DNA of 64,000 nt, taken from NCBI GenBank assembly GCA_021234155.1, contig JAJEKV010000008.1:13561912-13625911 (forward strand), written 5' to 3'. The notes beneath the pieces were generated by a model, which saw nothing but the letters and a program-made list of their open reading frames with translations, was not told where the DNA came from and did not search any database. This document shows, one piece after another, positions 49,782-60,203 of this stretch. The position numbers were made by a program, and so were the translations under genes. Position 1 is the first letter of the stretch, and every line of letters begins with the position of its first letter. The stretch comes from Isoetes taiwanensis. Lineage: Eukaryota; Streptophyta; Lycopodiopsida; Isoetales; Isoetaceae.

Positions 49782-50020
49782 GGCCGGTTTCAGATTGGTT
49801 GCCGGGTCTTTCAGATTGTGCTATTCTAATCCATGGATGTACATAACAAATCAATGTACCAAATCAATATTTATTGCAGAACTCTTGCTTGCTTTTTGAC
49901 ATCGTTAAAAATAATTTCCCAACCCAAGCAACTTAAAAATCTGCCTTTGAGCAGAGGCTGCCTTAAACAAAATTGAAATCAGACATCGTCAGATGAAGAT
50001 GCAGCCCTCATTAATGAAAA

Positions 50021-50101
50021 GAAACGACATTATTCCAGCACCCTAAAATCGAAATTCAAAAAAGTTGTTTCGATTTTAGGGTGCTGGAATAATCTCGTTT
50101 C
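50021..50101. repeat. 34-bp near-perfect inverted repeat (hairpin)
   Basis: Left arm 50,021-50,054 and right arm 50,068-50,101 are reverse complements with one mismatch; the loop is 13 bases. The core 'ccagcaccctaaaatcgaaa' is fully paired. It lies 240 bp after the plus-strand SAUR gene. It could be a miniature foldback transposon, a hairpin RNA precursor, or both. Confidence 0.9.
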
Positions 50102-51522
50102 TCGTCTGACGCAACAGAATTGCAAGTAAGCAGTAAGTATTGTTACATTGTTACGTGGCAAGTAAACAGCAACTATTGTTACGTGAAGTTCGAGGTACTT
50201 TCGATTCTGACGTGGCAAAATAAAAGAATTTTTCGGCCATTATTCTTTCTTTTTCTTTCTCTGTGTAGCGTGAGCTCTGTTATGGCATTCCGATGATGCC
50301 TAGTCAGAATGATGGCGCTATGGCAGATTAGGGCTAGTTTGAGGTCAGATTCGGTTTTGTATCTGTTTTGGGATGTTTCTGCACTGTTTTTCTACGATCA
50401 GCTAAGGTTTTATGATTACTCCCCGGATGATGGCGCTGAATGTTTTGAAGTCAGATTTGACAATATCGGAGTTTCAGAGATCGTTGTGAAGTGAATTTTC
50501 GAAGTTTGGTGCAAGGTCGACTCATTTTTCTTCGAAGTTTGGTGCAAGGTCGGCTCATTTCTGCAAGATTTATGGAATATTGTGAAGCAGTGAGTAAATT
50601 TCGTGTCTGGATACAAAAATAAAAGTCGATTGACTGCTATGGGCGGCCACGCGAAGGCGCTGCTACAGAGCGGCTAGGGCAGGCGGCCGCCTGTGCTTTA
50701 GGTCGCCCCAGTACAGCGGATCCATGCTCCTCTTTCCAACGTTGGATGCTAGCAGGGCCGAAGAGGTTTTTTTCTTCTATCAGCAGCATTTCATATCTGT
50801 CTATGGTGCCGGTTTATTTTTCTTCAGGCGGCCCTAATGTGATGCACCAGGTATTCTTTCTCTGGCAGTATGCTCTATGTCTTATTCACACACTGAAAAG
50901 GTATGGCCCAATTGGGATGCTGGCCTATAAGGTGTAGAAGGGATTGCTTCTTAGCAGCCGCTAACGTGGCTCCTTTCTATAGATGCATACATCAGGGCAA
51001 AGAAAGAGGATGTATCAAATTTGTGAAGTTCTGTAGACTGGTAACTTGAGGCAGGGAATACCATAAGCTGTAAATAGAAAGTAAACCCTTCGTGTCTATT
51101 TTGCTCCCTTTTCCTTGCTAGCAGGAAGAATTAGTTCATTGGTAAAGTAGATTAAGAGACAAGGCAGAGAAGTTTTGTGTTGAAGGAGTTCTTGGAATTC
51201 TCGCAGTGCACCAGAATGATGAGTACATAATCCACACAATGCAGCATTCTAGTTACTTGGGTCTGATATTCCAAGAGGAGGCTGGCTTATCTTTTCTGCA
51301 GGAGGGGCAGCAAATTCAGTGGGGCTGATTGGTCTACATACCACAACATGACATTATGCACAGCTAGGAATTTTTTAATGTTCTAACTTGAACATTTTTA
51401 CCAGGGTACTGATATGCCCATCGGTGCTCAAGTACTGATAAGCTTGAGCATTTTAAATACTTAAGTGCTGATGCTTAAGTAAAAACTCAAGTACTAATAT
51501 GCTTGAGTGGCTGCTGTATCAG
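50102..51522. other. Probable upstream part of a transcribed locus, not resolved
   Basis: Contains pyrimidine-rich stretches (50,240-50,270), a 61-codon plus ORF at 50,309-50,494 of unknown status, a duplicated ~34 bp segment (about 50,497-50,565: 'tcgaagtttggtgcaaggtc' twice) and a run of related 'caagtactgata' motifs at 51,400-51,510. It may hold 5' exons of the two-exon fragment that follows. Confidence 0.4.
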
Positions 51523-51796
51523 ACAGCATGCCTTCTGATGTCATTAAGGACTGCGCTGCAGCTTACTTCGGGAGCAACTTCAAAACAGGATTCGTGTTCT
51601 TGTTTACTTTTCCTACTTCATCAAGGGCTGTTCAGGAGTATTTTGGTGTATGTATTTCCTATCTGACTCATTAGGAGTTTAAATAAGCATGCATGGGGGA
51701 GATGAAGAAGTTGAGGTGTGAGCTCCTATAGTAATCTCCTCCTGTGCTGTTGCATGTACTCTTATTTCAGAAAATAAAAAAAGTGGTACCTCCGTT

Positions 51797-51827
<31 letters not shown>

Positions 51828-52170
51828 TGTCTGGAGGTTGGATATGGCAACTTGTGAACTTCTGTTAGTGCAATTTACTTCATTATTGCTAAGTCTTCAT
51901 CATCTGCAAGTTTTAGTTACTTTCTTTCGTGGAAAAGCATTTTCTTGTGTCCAGGCGCTTACAATTCTGGATTCTATCGTTTCTTTCAAGTTATGTTAAT
52001 TTTGTTGTTTGCATGTTGCTCTGCTGCTTACTAAGTTTTTAATCTCGTCCATTTTTGCATTGCAGATTGTTCTTGGTTCATTTGGAGTATACATTCTGAT
52101 GCCATGTATTTCTCAGGAGCAGTTGAATGAGATAATGGTTAGAATGATGAGGAATAGAAAGAACTCTTGA
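51523..52170 (+). CDS. Two C-terminal exons of an unrecognised gene (partial)
   Basis: Exon 51,523-51,647 follows a CAG acceptor-like site and reads MPSDVIKDCAAAYFG...FVFLFTFPTSSRAVQEYFG. It ends at GT (gtatgt), and a TGCAG acceptor at 52,065 opens exon 52,066-52,170 (IVLGSFGVYILMPC...MRNRKNS), which ends in TGA. Both exons join in phase 0. The second exon has a hydrophobic stretch. The 418 bp intron carries an A27 run (51,801-51,827) preceded by AATAAA, which looks like the tail of a retroposed insertion. I do not recognise the family; 5' exons are unassigned. Confidence 0.45.
51801..51827 (+). other. A27 tract, possible tail of a retroposed sequence
   Basis: 27 adenines about 25 bases after 'aaaataaaaaaag', a polyadenylation-like signal. 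It lies inside the putative intron above. No clear target-site duplication was seen. Confidence 0.5.
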
Positions 52171-52270
52171 ATGAGAAGCTTCTTTTTAAACTCTGTAATG
52201 TGATTCAGTAAAAACTTTTTTTTTAAACTCAGTAAATGTAATGCAGTAATATGTTGTAACTAGAAAAAGT

Positions 52271-52287
52271 GCCCAGCGTTGCTGGGC
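52271..52287. repeat. Short GC hairpin
   Basis: 'gcccagc' gtt 'gctgggc' is a perfect 7-bp stem preceded by 'tagaaaaagt' and followed by 'ttttc'. Such GC hairpins next to A/T runs are frequent near transposon ends in plants. Confidence 0.7.
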
Positions 52288-55104
52288 TTTTCATTGGGCA
52301 TCTAGAGTGTTGTGGGTATATTTGCATGTTTTTTTATTTAATCTCAATTTAATGGAAAGATACAATCATGGTACTTGTGTGGAACATGGCGAGAGCCGCA
52401 TTACATCTTGATTGTTGTTTTCATTATTTGGCCTTGAAATTGTGGACTTTGGCTTTGTTATTCGCATGGAAATAAAGTTATGTTACATATAGAATGTGAA
52501 TTACGAGTAAACCTATTTCCCACAAACCCTAGAAAGTATTTAGAAGAGCCCATTTATTTTTTATGCAATATATTAAGAAAATTAGCATGCAAAATTAGAT
52601 CGGGTAATGTGGTTGAACTATTAACAAGCGTAAAACCATACCCTATTTCCATGCATGTAGCACATGAAGAATGTAGTCACAAGTTATTATTACATCTACA
52701 TTCACAAGGTTATTATTACATCTTACCATAACATATCGTAGCAATATATGAATATATGGAGAATACAAGACATATAAATCAATCGCATTTGAATCACATG
52801 CACAATTTCCAGAAAACTTCTTGCATGAATGGACATCTCATGCAGGATATTTCAACGTGACTGGACTTTAAGTCGCTATAATGTTTACTCATCTTATAAG
52901 TTCCCATCTTATATTAAAAATCCCAAACAAAGGTGATTGAGAGAAAGATATGAATGTACAAAAACCCACGTGTTAGAATGTTATGTAGTCACCACAAGCT
53001 CTATTTAGTCAGAGTCATGAACAAACGAAGAAAGTCAAGTGCACTCCATGCTATGAGTGGATCAATACAAATACAATAATTACTACCAAAAATCTATGGC
53101 ATTCAAGTACTATTATGCACCGTCAACCACACCTCAAATGATCTTAACTGCAAGCACTTTGGATGCTATGGAGGAATTCAATCCATAAAATATATGATCT
53201 GCATATGGTCCCTAATTCAAGAATGCTCCCCTGCTGCAAAATTAGATCTTTGATCTGATCCTAGATCACAGATAGACCTTGTACAGCAACTACCTATCAT
53301 GTGGTCTTTGAACAACTCTTGCTTGCAATCTCTGTTTTAATTATCAAAGAGCTGGATACTAAAAGTCCTACAAAGGTGTATGCCCTACTAAAAGTAAATA
53401 CATATATTTGTTGTATCTAATGCTTACAATAATCATACCTTGCATGCAATATATAGGGAGAAAGGTCGTTCGCTGGTGCTGGGGATCAGAGAAAGATGTC
53501 TGAATTCTTGAAGACCATAAAAGGCTCCATGTTCTGCATGTAAATCCTTCCTGAACTGTGCGAATCAAGCAGTTTAAATATTAACCTGATACTCTGTACA
53601 AACAGAAAATCCTTGTTTCATCTTATCTTCTGCATCTTCTACATAGACTGCCATACATCATGGAAAAACTGCCCTTTTTAAACATCACAAAGTTATATAA
53701 GTTATTATTTGTTGGGTTTGAGACCTATTATAATAGCTTAACAAACAAAAGGGAAGATAAACTCCTTACATGTCTCAGGTTTGGCATGTAACATGATTTA
53801 AGAGCTGTTAAGTTAAAATATCAAAGGAGCAACCAACTGTATAAGCTTTTGTGTCACTTTATCCAATCATTTATCTAGGAAATCGGTATCTTGTGAAGAT
53901 GGTTTAAAACTCTTATATGTATAAGTTACATGTTAAACGCATTATGATTGTTCTCTCCAGTTTGTCTTGATTTCATTGCAGTTGTCCCACAATTTGCAGG
54001 CACTCTCGACAAGAACGTGATGGTAATGGTTTTTTGTAATTGATTCAGGGATTCATATTAGAGGATACACAACAGGGATATATAGCAAGTATGTCAATCC
54101 TATATCATAATCATAAAAGCCCTGACAAAATAATGGAAACATTGGGAATAGAAATATATACGAACTGGGGATACTGTTCAATATCAGACATGTTTATGCC
54201 CGAATAGGCAACGCAGAGACAAAGGCCAGCATCATTGGCATTACTGCAGAGCATATCCCTTAGGGGGGGATTTGGATAAATTATAGAAAGAAATATCACG
54301 ATCATAAAGACATGCCAATAAATATTATACTTACAGAGTTTTGGATCCAAAGTATTTGTGCTTTGGCAACGATGTATGAGAGCCTTGCTGAAATGGAAAT
54401 GGATCAAGCTCGGGACTGTGCAAAATATTGCAGATGGCAAGCTGTTGTCTCATGCTCATGTGTTAGAAATAATGCAAAAAATGCAACACTTAGAGCTTGA
54501 GCCTATCTACAATATGGTTTTCAAGAGTCTATCGACAAATATGGTTTTTAATCACAATTGATGCCACAAGTGGAGGCAGCAAAAAGAGCTACAGTAGAAC
54601 AAAGCATTAGTACAAAAATTCTTTTGACAAAAGGAACAAAGGGGCTGTTAACAACTTGGCCAGAGTAAATGAAAATACAGCACACCATTAGAAGCAGATG
54701 GAGAAGTAAAAATGGCCGATAACTGTGATAACCTATCGTGCATGGCATTTGTCAAAAGGAAAAGACACTATTTTCAGAAGACATACTATTTTCAGCACTG
54801 TTGTTAAGCACAATTTCATTAAAATGAGAAATTTCGTGATTCCAATTAGGAACGAAAATCCTTTTTAGTCAAATTTATGCCAATTTTTTGAGCAATTATG
54901 GCGCCATTTAAAAAAAATATGCATCTAAAGTGCCATTTATTGGCGCCATTAAAAATTCCAGCATTGCATAAAATGAAGCTGGAGAAACATAACATCACAA
55001 AAATAGTAAAAAATTCCGAATTCATAGATTTGCATATTAAAAATTTGCCAAAAACAGTGCAAGGACTCTAAGAGGCAACTGTATACAAAGTATTAGTGTA
55101 CAAT
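52288..55104. other. Intergenic, no supported gene
   Basis: AT-rich. A plus-strand frame near 54,340-54,560 is gene-like (LLSHAHVLEIMQKMQHLELE) but isolated and unrecognised. At 54,896-54,950 two 'ggcgccatt' half sites, related to the palindromes further right, appear in inverted orientation. Confidence 0.45.
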
Positions 55105-56430
55105 TTACATTATTTTCATACAAAATTCGGGGTTCCTCATCGAGAAGCGTGGCTCCACAATAGGATCGGGTTCCGTATGGCGGTGGCCATGGCTAGAAGA
55201 AGCAACCATAGGATCTCCCGAGAAAGCTCTCGAGCAGCTGTGGGCAGTGAAATTGGGATCATCAAGAATGTCCATATTGAATTGTGTATTCTTGATCACA
55301 TCATAGTCCACATCGGGTGGAGCTTCGGGCATCTCTGGATTTGGTGGATCTACGACTTCTTCAACTACGGACTAGTGGTCTCTCCACACGAGGGAGCGGT
55401 TGTGATGGTAGGATTCGATGGCGGTCAAGCCTATCTAGAATCCCCTTTAGGCACTCATGCTTAAGCGGGTCACTTTTCGAATACAATGCAAAATCTCTTA
55501 TTCAAAGATGAAGCTCGCCAAAAGAACCACGCAGAGAAGTAATCAAACACCCCATTCTGGCGGTACCATTTTCTCGCAGTGCAGGCATGAGCATGTAGCA
55601 GACCCAAATGGTTTCTCATAATTATGTCCCCGGCAAGCCTTGCGGTATTACTGAATCTGGCTTTGTTGCGCTTCCCCGCCATAGCCTCGGTCTCCCGTCT
55701 TCGTCTTCTTCCGTTAGGGCACGAACCGGTGGCGCTTGAGGATGATCGTTGAAGGGGAACTTGAGGTCAATAACCCGGCGGGACAGAGGACCTTGATGGG
55801 TTTGAATCTTTGTGGCATACACTAGTGAATGGGCCTCCCCGAACTCCCCGGGGAGGCGGATTCTTGTATTAGTCCTCATACATGCCAATATAAACTCGGA
55901 TCCGGAATCCGGATCATCCAATCTGAGATGAAATCAAAAAGTTATGCTCCGGCCTTGCAAAGACTACTATCCAAAAAAAGAATCACGTGAATTGTTCTTT
56001 ACTACGGTGTATTAAAGAAATTTGTTAGTGTGGTTTTGTCCCACATTGGAAATATGCCTCTAGTGTCCGGGGCAATCAAGGATCTTTGTGCGAGTGCAAA
56101 CAACTTGTCCCTTCAATGCATTAGTTCAACCGCGGAAGTCTTGATATCCTCTCTCTTCAAGGCAAAGATTGCGTATGAATCTTGCCAAGGCGGTGTGGCG
56201 CGTTCTAAAAAAATGCCTTCCTTGCCCACTCCGGTTTCAACCCACTTACTATGCAAGGTGGCCATGGAAATCGGTGGGGTATCCTCGAGCCCAAGACGCT
56301 GCGATCGCAAGATCGATCTGAAGGACTTGAACTTCCTCGGAAAATTATCCTTCACGTATGCAAAAATCTCCTTCTTCAAGAAAGATATGGATCTTAGTGT
56401 CTTTGCCCTTGCCTTGAAGAATTGCTTACC

Positions 56431-56552
56431 TGTTACGCACTAGCACCTCTAGTGATAACCAACACACCAAAAGGGCAGATCCTTCAAGGAAATCGTTATC
56501 CAATGGGCCCCAACCTTTCCAGGCTTTATCCCATACCCCACAGACCATATCA
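56431..56552 (-). repeat. TRIM LTR (3' LTR in minus orientation)
   Basis: 122 bp, plus-strand start 'tgttacgcac', end 'cagaccatatca'; every base matches the other LTR. Confidence 0.95.
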
Positions 56553-56571
56553 ATTCCTCCCCCTCCTCGAG
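56553..56571 (-). promoter_or_regulatory. TRIM polypurine tract
   Basis: CTCGAGGAGGGGGAGGAAT on the minus strand, directly before the 3' LTR. Confidence 0.85.
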
Positions 56572-56629
56572 ATGCTTGCCCTCAAGCATGTGGAACACAC
56601 CAATGTTACCACGAGGAATTGAACCTTAT

Positions 56630-56640
56630 CTCCGATACCA
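56630..56640 (-). promoter_or_regulatory. TRIM primer-binding site
   Basis: TGGTATCGGAG on the minus strand, close to the initiator tRNA-Met complement TGGTATCAGAG and similar to the chromovirus PBS at 504-514. Confidence 0.85.
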
Positions 56641-56642
56641 AA

Positions 56643-56764
56643 TGTTACGCACTAGCACCTCTAGTGATAACCAACACACCAAAAGGGCAGATCCTTCAAG
56701 GAAATCGTTATCCAATGGGCCCCAACCTTTCCAGGCTTTATCCCATACCCCACAGACCATATCA
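56643..56764 (-). repeat. TRIM LTR (5' LTR in minus orientation)
   Basis: 122 bp, identical to 56,431-56,552. The PBS-like site follows it after two bases on the minus strand. Confidence 0.95.
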
Positions 56765-57112
56765 TTACCTGTATAATCACTAGTGACCTTGACGAAGGTC
56801 TTCCCATCCAAAGACTTCACAGAACAACCCGACAAGCGGTCTTAAGTAGTCCATACCCCTCATGCACCTCGGTAGGTCCGACCGGCGAAGTAGTCATTCT
56901 TTTGCCCAGTTACAGGTAATAGTTTGTCCCTTGTTGTCTTTTAGCTTGCAAGATTTCCACAAGTTCCATAGGGACACGAATAAGCCGAAAAATATCCTCG
57001 GCATGAAGACCCAATTTGGTTGAAATCTTTAGGATGCTTACCACGCATGGTAACTTCAGCCCGAGCCGATAATTGGAAACAACAAGAAGTTAGACTTGAA
57101 CATTTAATGAGC

Positions 57113-57191
57113 AAATGGCGCGCGGGCGCCATTTGAGTGAAAAAACGCCGCGGGCGCCGTTTGGTGAACAAATGGCGCCACGGCGCCATTT
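57113..57191. repeat. Three palindromic GGCGCC motifs inside the minus-strand locus
   Basis: Palindrome-like copies at 57,113-57,134, 57,143-57,162 and 57,170-57,191, each built from an AAATGGCGCC-type half site and its inverse with 1-3 changes at the centre. The same motif is concentrated at 59.0-61.3 kb. Confidence 0.85.
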
Positions 57192-57999
57192 CATAATCTT
57201 GCAGAAAATTAAAACATGTACCTTGTATGGTTCTGAGCGAGATTGCCCGCGTCCCGATGGATCGGGCTTCCCGCATAGAGCATATTGCTGCCGCCAGTGG
57301 GTTATGTTATCAATGAATGGCTCTTTGAAAATAGTCTTAGCGGTGATATCATTGACTTCACAACCGAGAGGCTGCGAGGCATTCACGTTAGATTGGATGC
57401 GCGGATAACACTTCGGCAATTCCGTTGAAGATAAATCTTTGACATTTGCTCTTGGGACTTTGGTGTGCCGAGTCTTCTACATACAAGTTGAGCAGCCATA
57501 ATCAATGATTACCATTCACTATATAATAGTGCATCCCCATGAGGTCATCCTCGGTTTTCAAGGGACCAGGTTATTTGTGAGGGGATTGAATGGAATCACA
57601 TCGGCGGGAGGAAGGCCGGATGTGGGTCTCTCTCGAAAGGACTCCACCAAAGTTTTGGCGTGCTCCATATTCCTTGGTCTAGATGTCGATTTGCTGGTCC
57701 TTGATATAATTTGAACACGTCTATTTTTTAATGAATGTGACAATCGAGGGAAACAGATCTGGGTGATCGTAAATTTTTGCGGTGTATTCTCTGTTAGTCT
57801 TTTCCTCTTCGACCTTTCCACCCAGAAGATTTGCAGGCACCTCTAGCAAGTCTTTGAGCTATTCTTAATGTGAGCTTCTTTGGCTCTAGCTTCTTAATGG
57901 GGACCCTTTTTGGCGGTGTGTCCGAGGGATCCTCGCTATGCCTTGGGCTCGGAGGTTCACCACCACTTCTAGGACTTCAAGCGGGACTTGGAGTCCGAG

Positions 58000-58335
58000 G
58001 CGCTCTCCTTTGTTTTTTGGTGTCCTCTCCTTCTCAAGGCTCTCCTACTGTGCTTCTTCTTTTTCCCATCCGTTTCCTCTGTCTCCCACTTCCTTTCCCT
58101 CCGTTTCTGTGTCGCCTTTCCTTCCTTCCCCCTTGCCTTCCCTATCCTTTTCTTTCCTTGCCCTTTTCTTTTCCTTCTTTTCCCTCTTTTCTTTATCTTC
58201 CTTCTCTTTCTTTTCCTTCTCTTTCTTTTCCTTCTCTTCCTTTTCTTTAGATTGTTTCTTTTCCTTCTTTTCCATATCACGGATCTTTGTGATCCTTTCT
58301 CTTAACTTTCCTCTTGCCCGCCCTTTCCTTCCTCC
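58000..58335 (-). repeat. Strand-asymmetric polypurine/polypyrimidine tract (~335 bp)
   Basis: The plus strand is almost entirely C/T with repeated 'ttcctt' and 'ttctct' words; the minus strand encodes the Lys/Glu-rich segment of the broken locus. Such tracts can form triplex DNA and are prone to length change, which may explain the frame shifts here. Confidence 0.8.
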
Positions 58336-58420
58336 GGTTCTGGACATCCTCGATTAGAAGATGAGGAGTCTTTGTCACCGCAGGTGTATCCCCAGGTTGT
58401 CTTGTCTTCTTCTTGCTCAT

Positions 58421-59009
58421 TGTTTTTAGCGGGCCGTGTCCACAATGGCGGGTAGTTTCTCTTGGGCTATTGCCTTGACAAATGAATGAAGGCCCTCAAG
58501 ATTTCTTGTGGACCTTTGATGTCGGCTTCTTCAAAGTCAAGTGTTGTCTGACGACGGCATCGTACCTTTTGTTCTTCGAACCAACCCGGCTACATTTGCA
58601 ATGCTAGCGGACATCAAAGTGGGATCATAAAACTTCCACCACATAGTACACAATTATTCTCTTTCAAAGTATCTTCACGGACCACCGGATCAATCCTCGC
58701 GACCGCTCTTGGCAACCAACTTCATTTGGACCAAGATACAGGGCGGTAAATGTCGGTACATTTACGTATCTGTCTCCCTTATAAGGAGGCCCGAGCTCTC
58801 TTCTACTTGATCTCCTTTAGAGCTGAAGCGATGAGAGGGCTCACCCGCATTACTTCCATGCACCGGTTACTGTCTATCGGCATCATAGTGCGGGTCGGAT
58901 TGAAATTGTGTTTCCGCGCGTAAGATAGGGCAAACAAAGAGGCATCGCCAACAAAGAGGCATCGTAAATGGTTTGAACAAATCGAGCCGGACAATAGGTT
59001 GTGGTTGGC
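58421..59009. other. Upstream part of the minus-strand locus, coding-like in pieces
   Basis: The minus strand shows readable bits (ASIANVAGLVRRTKGTMPSS near 58,615-58,555; GPQEILRAFIHLSRQ near 58,510) in different frames, suggesting that the broken protein extends upstream of 58,420. No family is recognised. Confidence 0.35.
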
Positions 59010-59469
59010 AAATGGCGCCCGTGGCGCCATTTGTATCGATCCGCTGCATAAGCACGAGGTCGTATGCCTATCCCTGCGTTTGGTCGAAGAGGCCTCCACC
59101 GGTCAAACCACTCCCCTTCGCAATATTCGAGGAAGATGGTTCGGAAGGAGAGTGGATCGGACCGGTGGAGGCACCCGCGATTCGTGTAGGAGATACCACA
59201 ATGAACAAGCGTAGACCGACCGAGATGACTAGGCAAATGGCGCCGTGGCGCCATTTGCATCCGAGTTCAGTGCATAAGCAAATGGAAGCAGTTCGAATGC
59301 ATTTCCCTGCATTTGGTCGCAGGTGCCTCGACCCGGTCAGCCCCTCCTTCCAAATATTCGCGAAGATGGTTGGAAGGAGAGTGGCTCGGCCGGGTCGAAA
59401 GCACCGCGATTTATAGGAGAATACATATGCGAATGACTCCATTAGTGTTAAAGGACTAGACGCAGATAA
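59010..59469. repeat. Two tandem copies of a ~225-235 bp unit, each headed by a palindrome
   Basis: Unit 1 starts at the palindrome 59,010-59,032 and unit 2 at the palindrome 59,235-59,256; the next palindrome (59,470) starts the following array. Shared text includes 'gcataagca', 'ccctgc(g/a)tttggtcg' and the segment around 'ggaaggagagtgg'. Similarity between units is moderate. Confidence 0.8.
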
Positions 59470-59765
59470 AAATGGCGCCATGGCGCCATTTGCCAACAAC
59501 AAGTTCCCAATGTATGCTAATAGACATCAAATGGCGCCATGGCGCCATTTGCCAACAACAAGGCCCTATGGTAAGCTAATACACATCAAATGGCGCCATG
59601 GCGCCATTTGCCAACAACAAGTCCCAAATGTATGCTAATACACATCAAATGGCGCCATGGCGCCATTTGCCAACAACAAGACCCTATGGTAAGCTACCAG
59701 GCATCCTAAAGTAAGCTAAGACTCCTAAAGTGCACTCAATCATCCAAATGGCTTCATGGCCATTT
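59470..59765. repeat. 59-bp tandem repeat array with a perfect 22-bp palindrome in each unit
   Basis: Perfect palindromes (AAATGGCGCCA followed by its reverse complement) at 59,470-59,491, 59,529-59,550, 59,588-59,609 and 59,647-59,668, exactly 59 bp apart, and a degenerate one at 59,746-59,765. Between them lies 'gccaacaacaag' plus a variable 'gtcccaaatgtatgctaa' or 'accctatggtaagcta' segment. Confidence 0.95.
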
Positions 59766-60203
59766 GTCAACTATAAGACCCTAAAGTGGTTACTACTGGC
59801 ATCTAAATAGCGCGGTTTATTTAGCCCAAACAAACAATGCAAGTAGACGACATACCTGTCCCTTGAGGTAAGCTAGCTTCTGTCTCCACATTTTGTTGAG
59901 CTCCAGAATTGTCCATTTCCATTTCGCGCGCCTTGAATTTGGTCCGAAAACCGGTGTGTATCTAGATGTGTTGAGGCGGTGAACTGCGGGGAAATGGCGC
60001 CAGAAATCACTGAAAAAAAAGGATGAAAAAGGGTTGCTTTTTTTGGGCGCAGGGCGCCAGCGGCTAAGTTTGGCCAAGCGCCGGCGTAAGGTCAGGGGCG
60101 GGAGCCGAATCGAAAACGAATGAAGCGAATGAGAAGCTTCAGAAAAACAGTGGCCAACTAGGGCTATCGCTGTCCAGGCCCATGCCCGTATACCCAGCGC
60201 CAT

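Larger units (their letters stand above)
56426..56769 (-). mobile_element. TRIM (terminal-repeat retrotransposon in miniature), structurally intact
   Basis: Two identical 122 bp direct repeats (56,431-56,552 and 56,643-56,764), each TG...CA, flank a 90 bp interior. Read on the minus strand: LTR, two bases, TGGTATCGGAG (PBS-like, 56,640-56,630), a short interior, a purine tract CTCGAGGAGGGGGAGGAAT (56,571-56,553), LTR. A 5 bp target-site duplication TTACC lies at 56,426-56,430 and 56,765-56,769. It has no coding capacity, so it must be mobilised in trans. Identical LTRs and an intact duplication point to recent insertion. The total of 334 bp is typical of TRIMs. Confidence 0.95.
55105..58420 (-). 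pseudogene. Frame-broken minus-strand coding locus, family unrecognised (transposon-associated?)
   Basis: From ATG at 58,418 (MSKKKTRQPGDTPA) the minus strand reads a basic start, a long Lys/Glu-rich coiled region (58,347-58,045), and an Arg/Ser/Pro-rich part with PPKRVPIKKLEPKKLTLRIA (about 57,905-57,850). Further pieces follow: RPRNMEHAKTLVESFRERPT (about 57,690-57,620), MELVEILQAKRQQGTNYYL (about 56,975-56,920), KSLDGKTFVKVTSDYTG (about 56,820-56,770), KKEIFAYVKDNFPRKFKSF (about 56,375-56,320) and an acidic C-terminus ending near 55,105. The pieces need many frame changes. I know no family for it. A TRIM interrupts it at a Gly codon. It diverges from the plus-strand DUF7869 locus, which suggests both belong to one element. 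Confidence 0.5.

Noticed and set aside
55096-55464. 122-codon plus-strand ORF
   Set aside because: It overlaps, in antisense, the acidic C-terminal piece of the minus-strand locus, which fits the surrounding coding order better.
57870-58357. Leu/Ser/Phe-rich plus-strand ORFs
   Set aside because: Artefact of the pyrimidine tract; the minus strand carries the more plausible Lys/Glu-rich coding sense.
58803-59502. Overlapping ORFs on both strands across the palindrome repeats
   Set aside because: They include the palindromes as codons in changing frames; produced by the tandem repeats, not by a gene.
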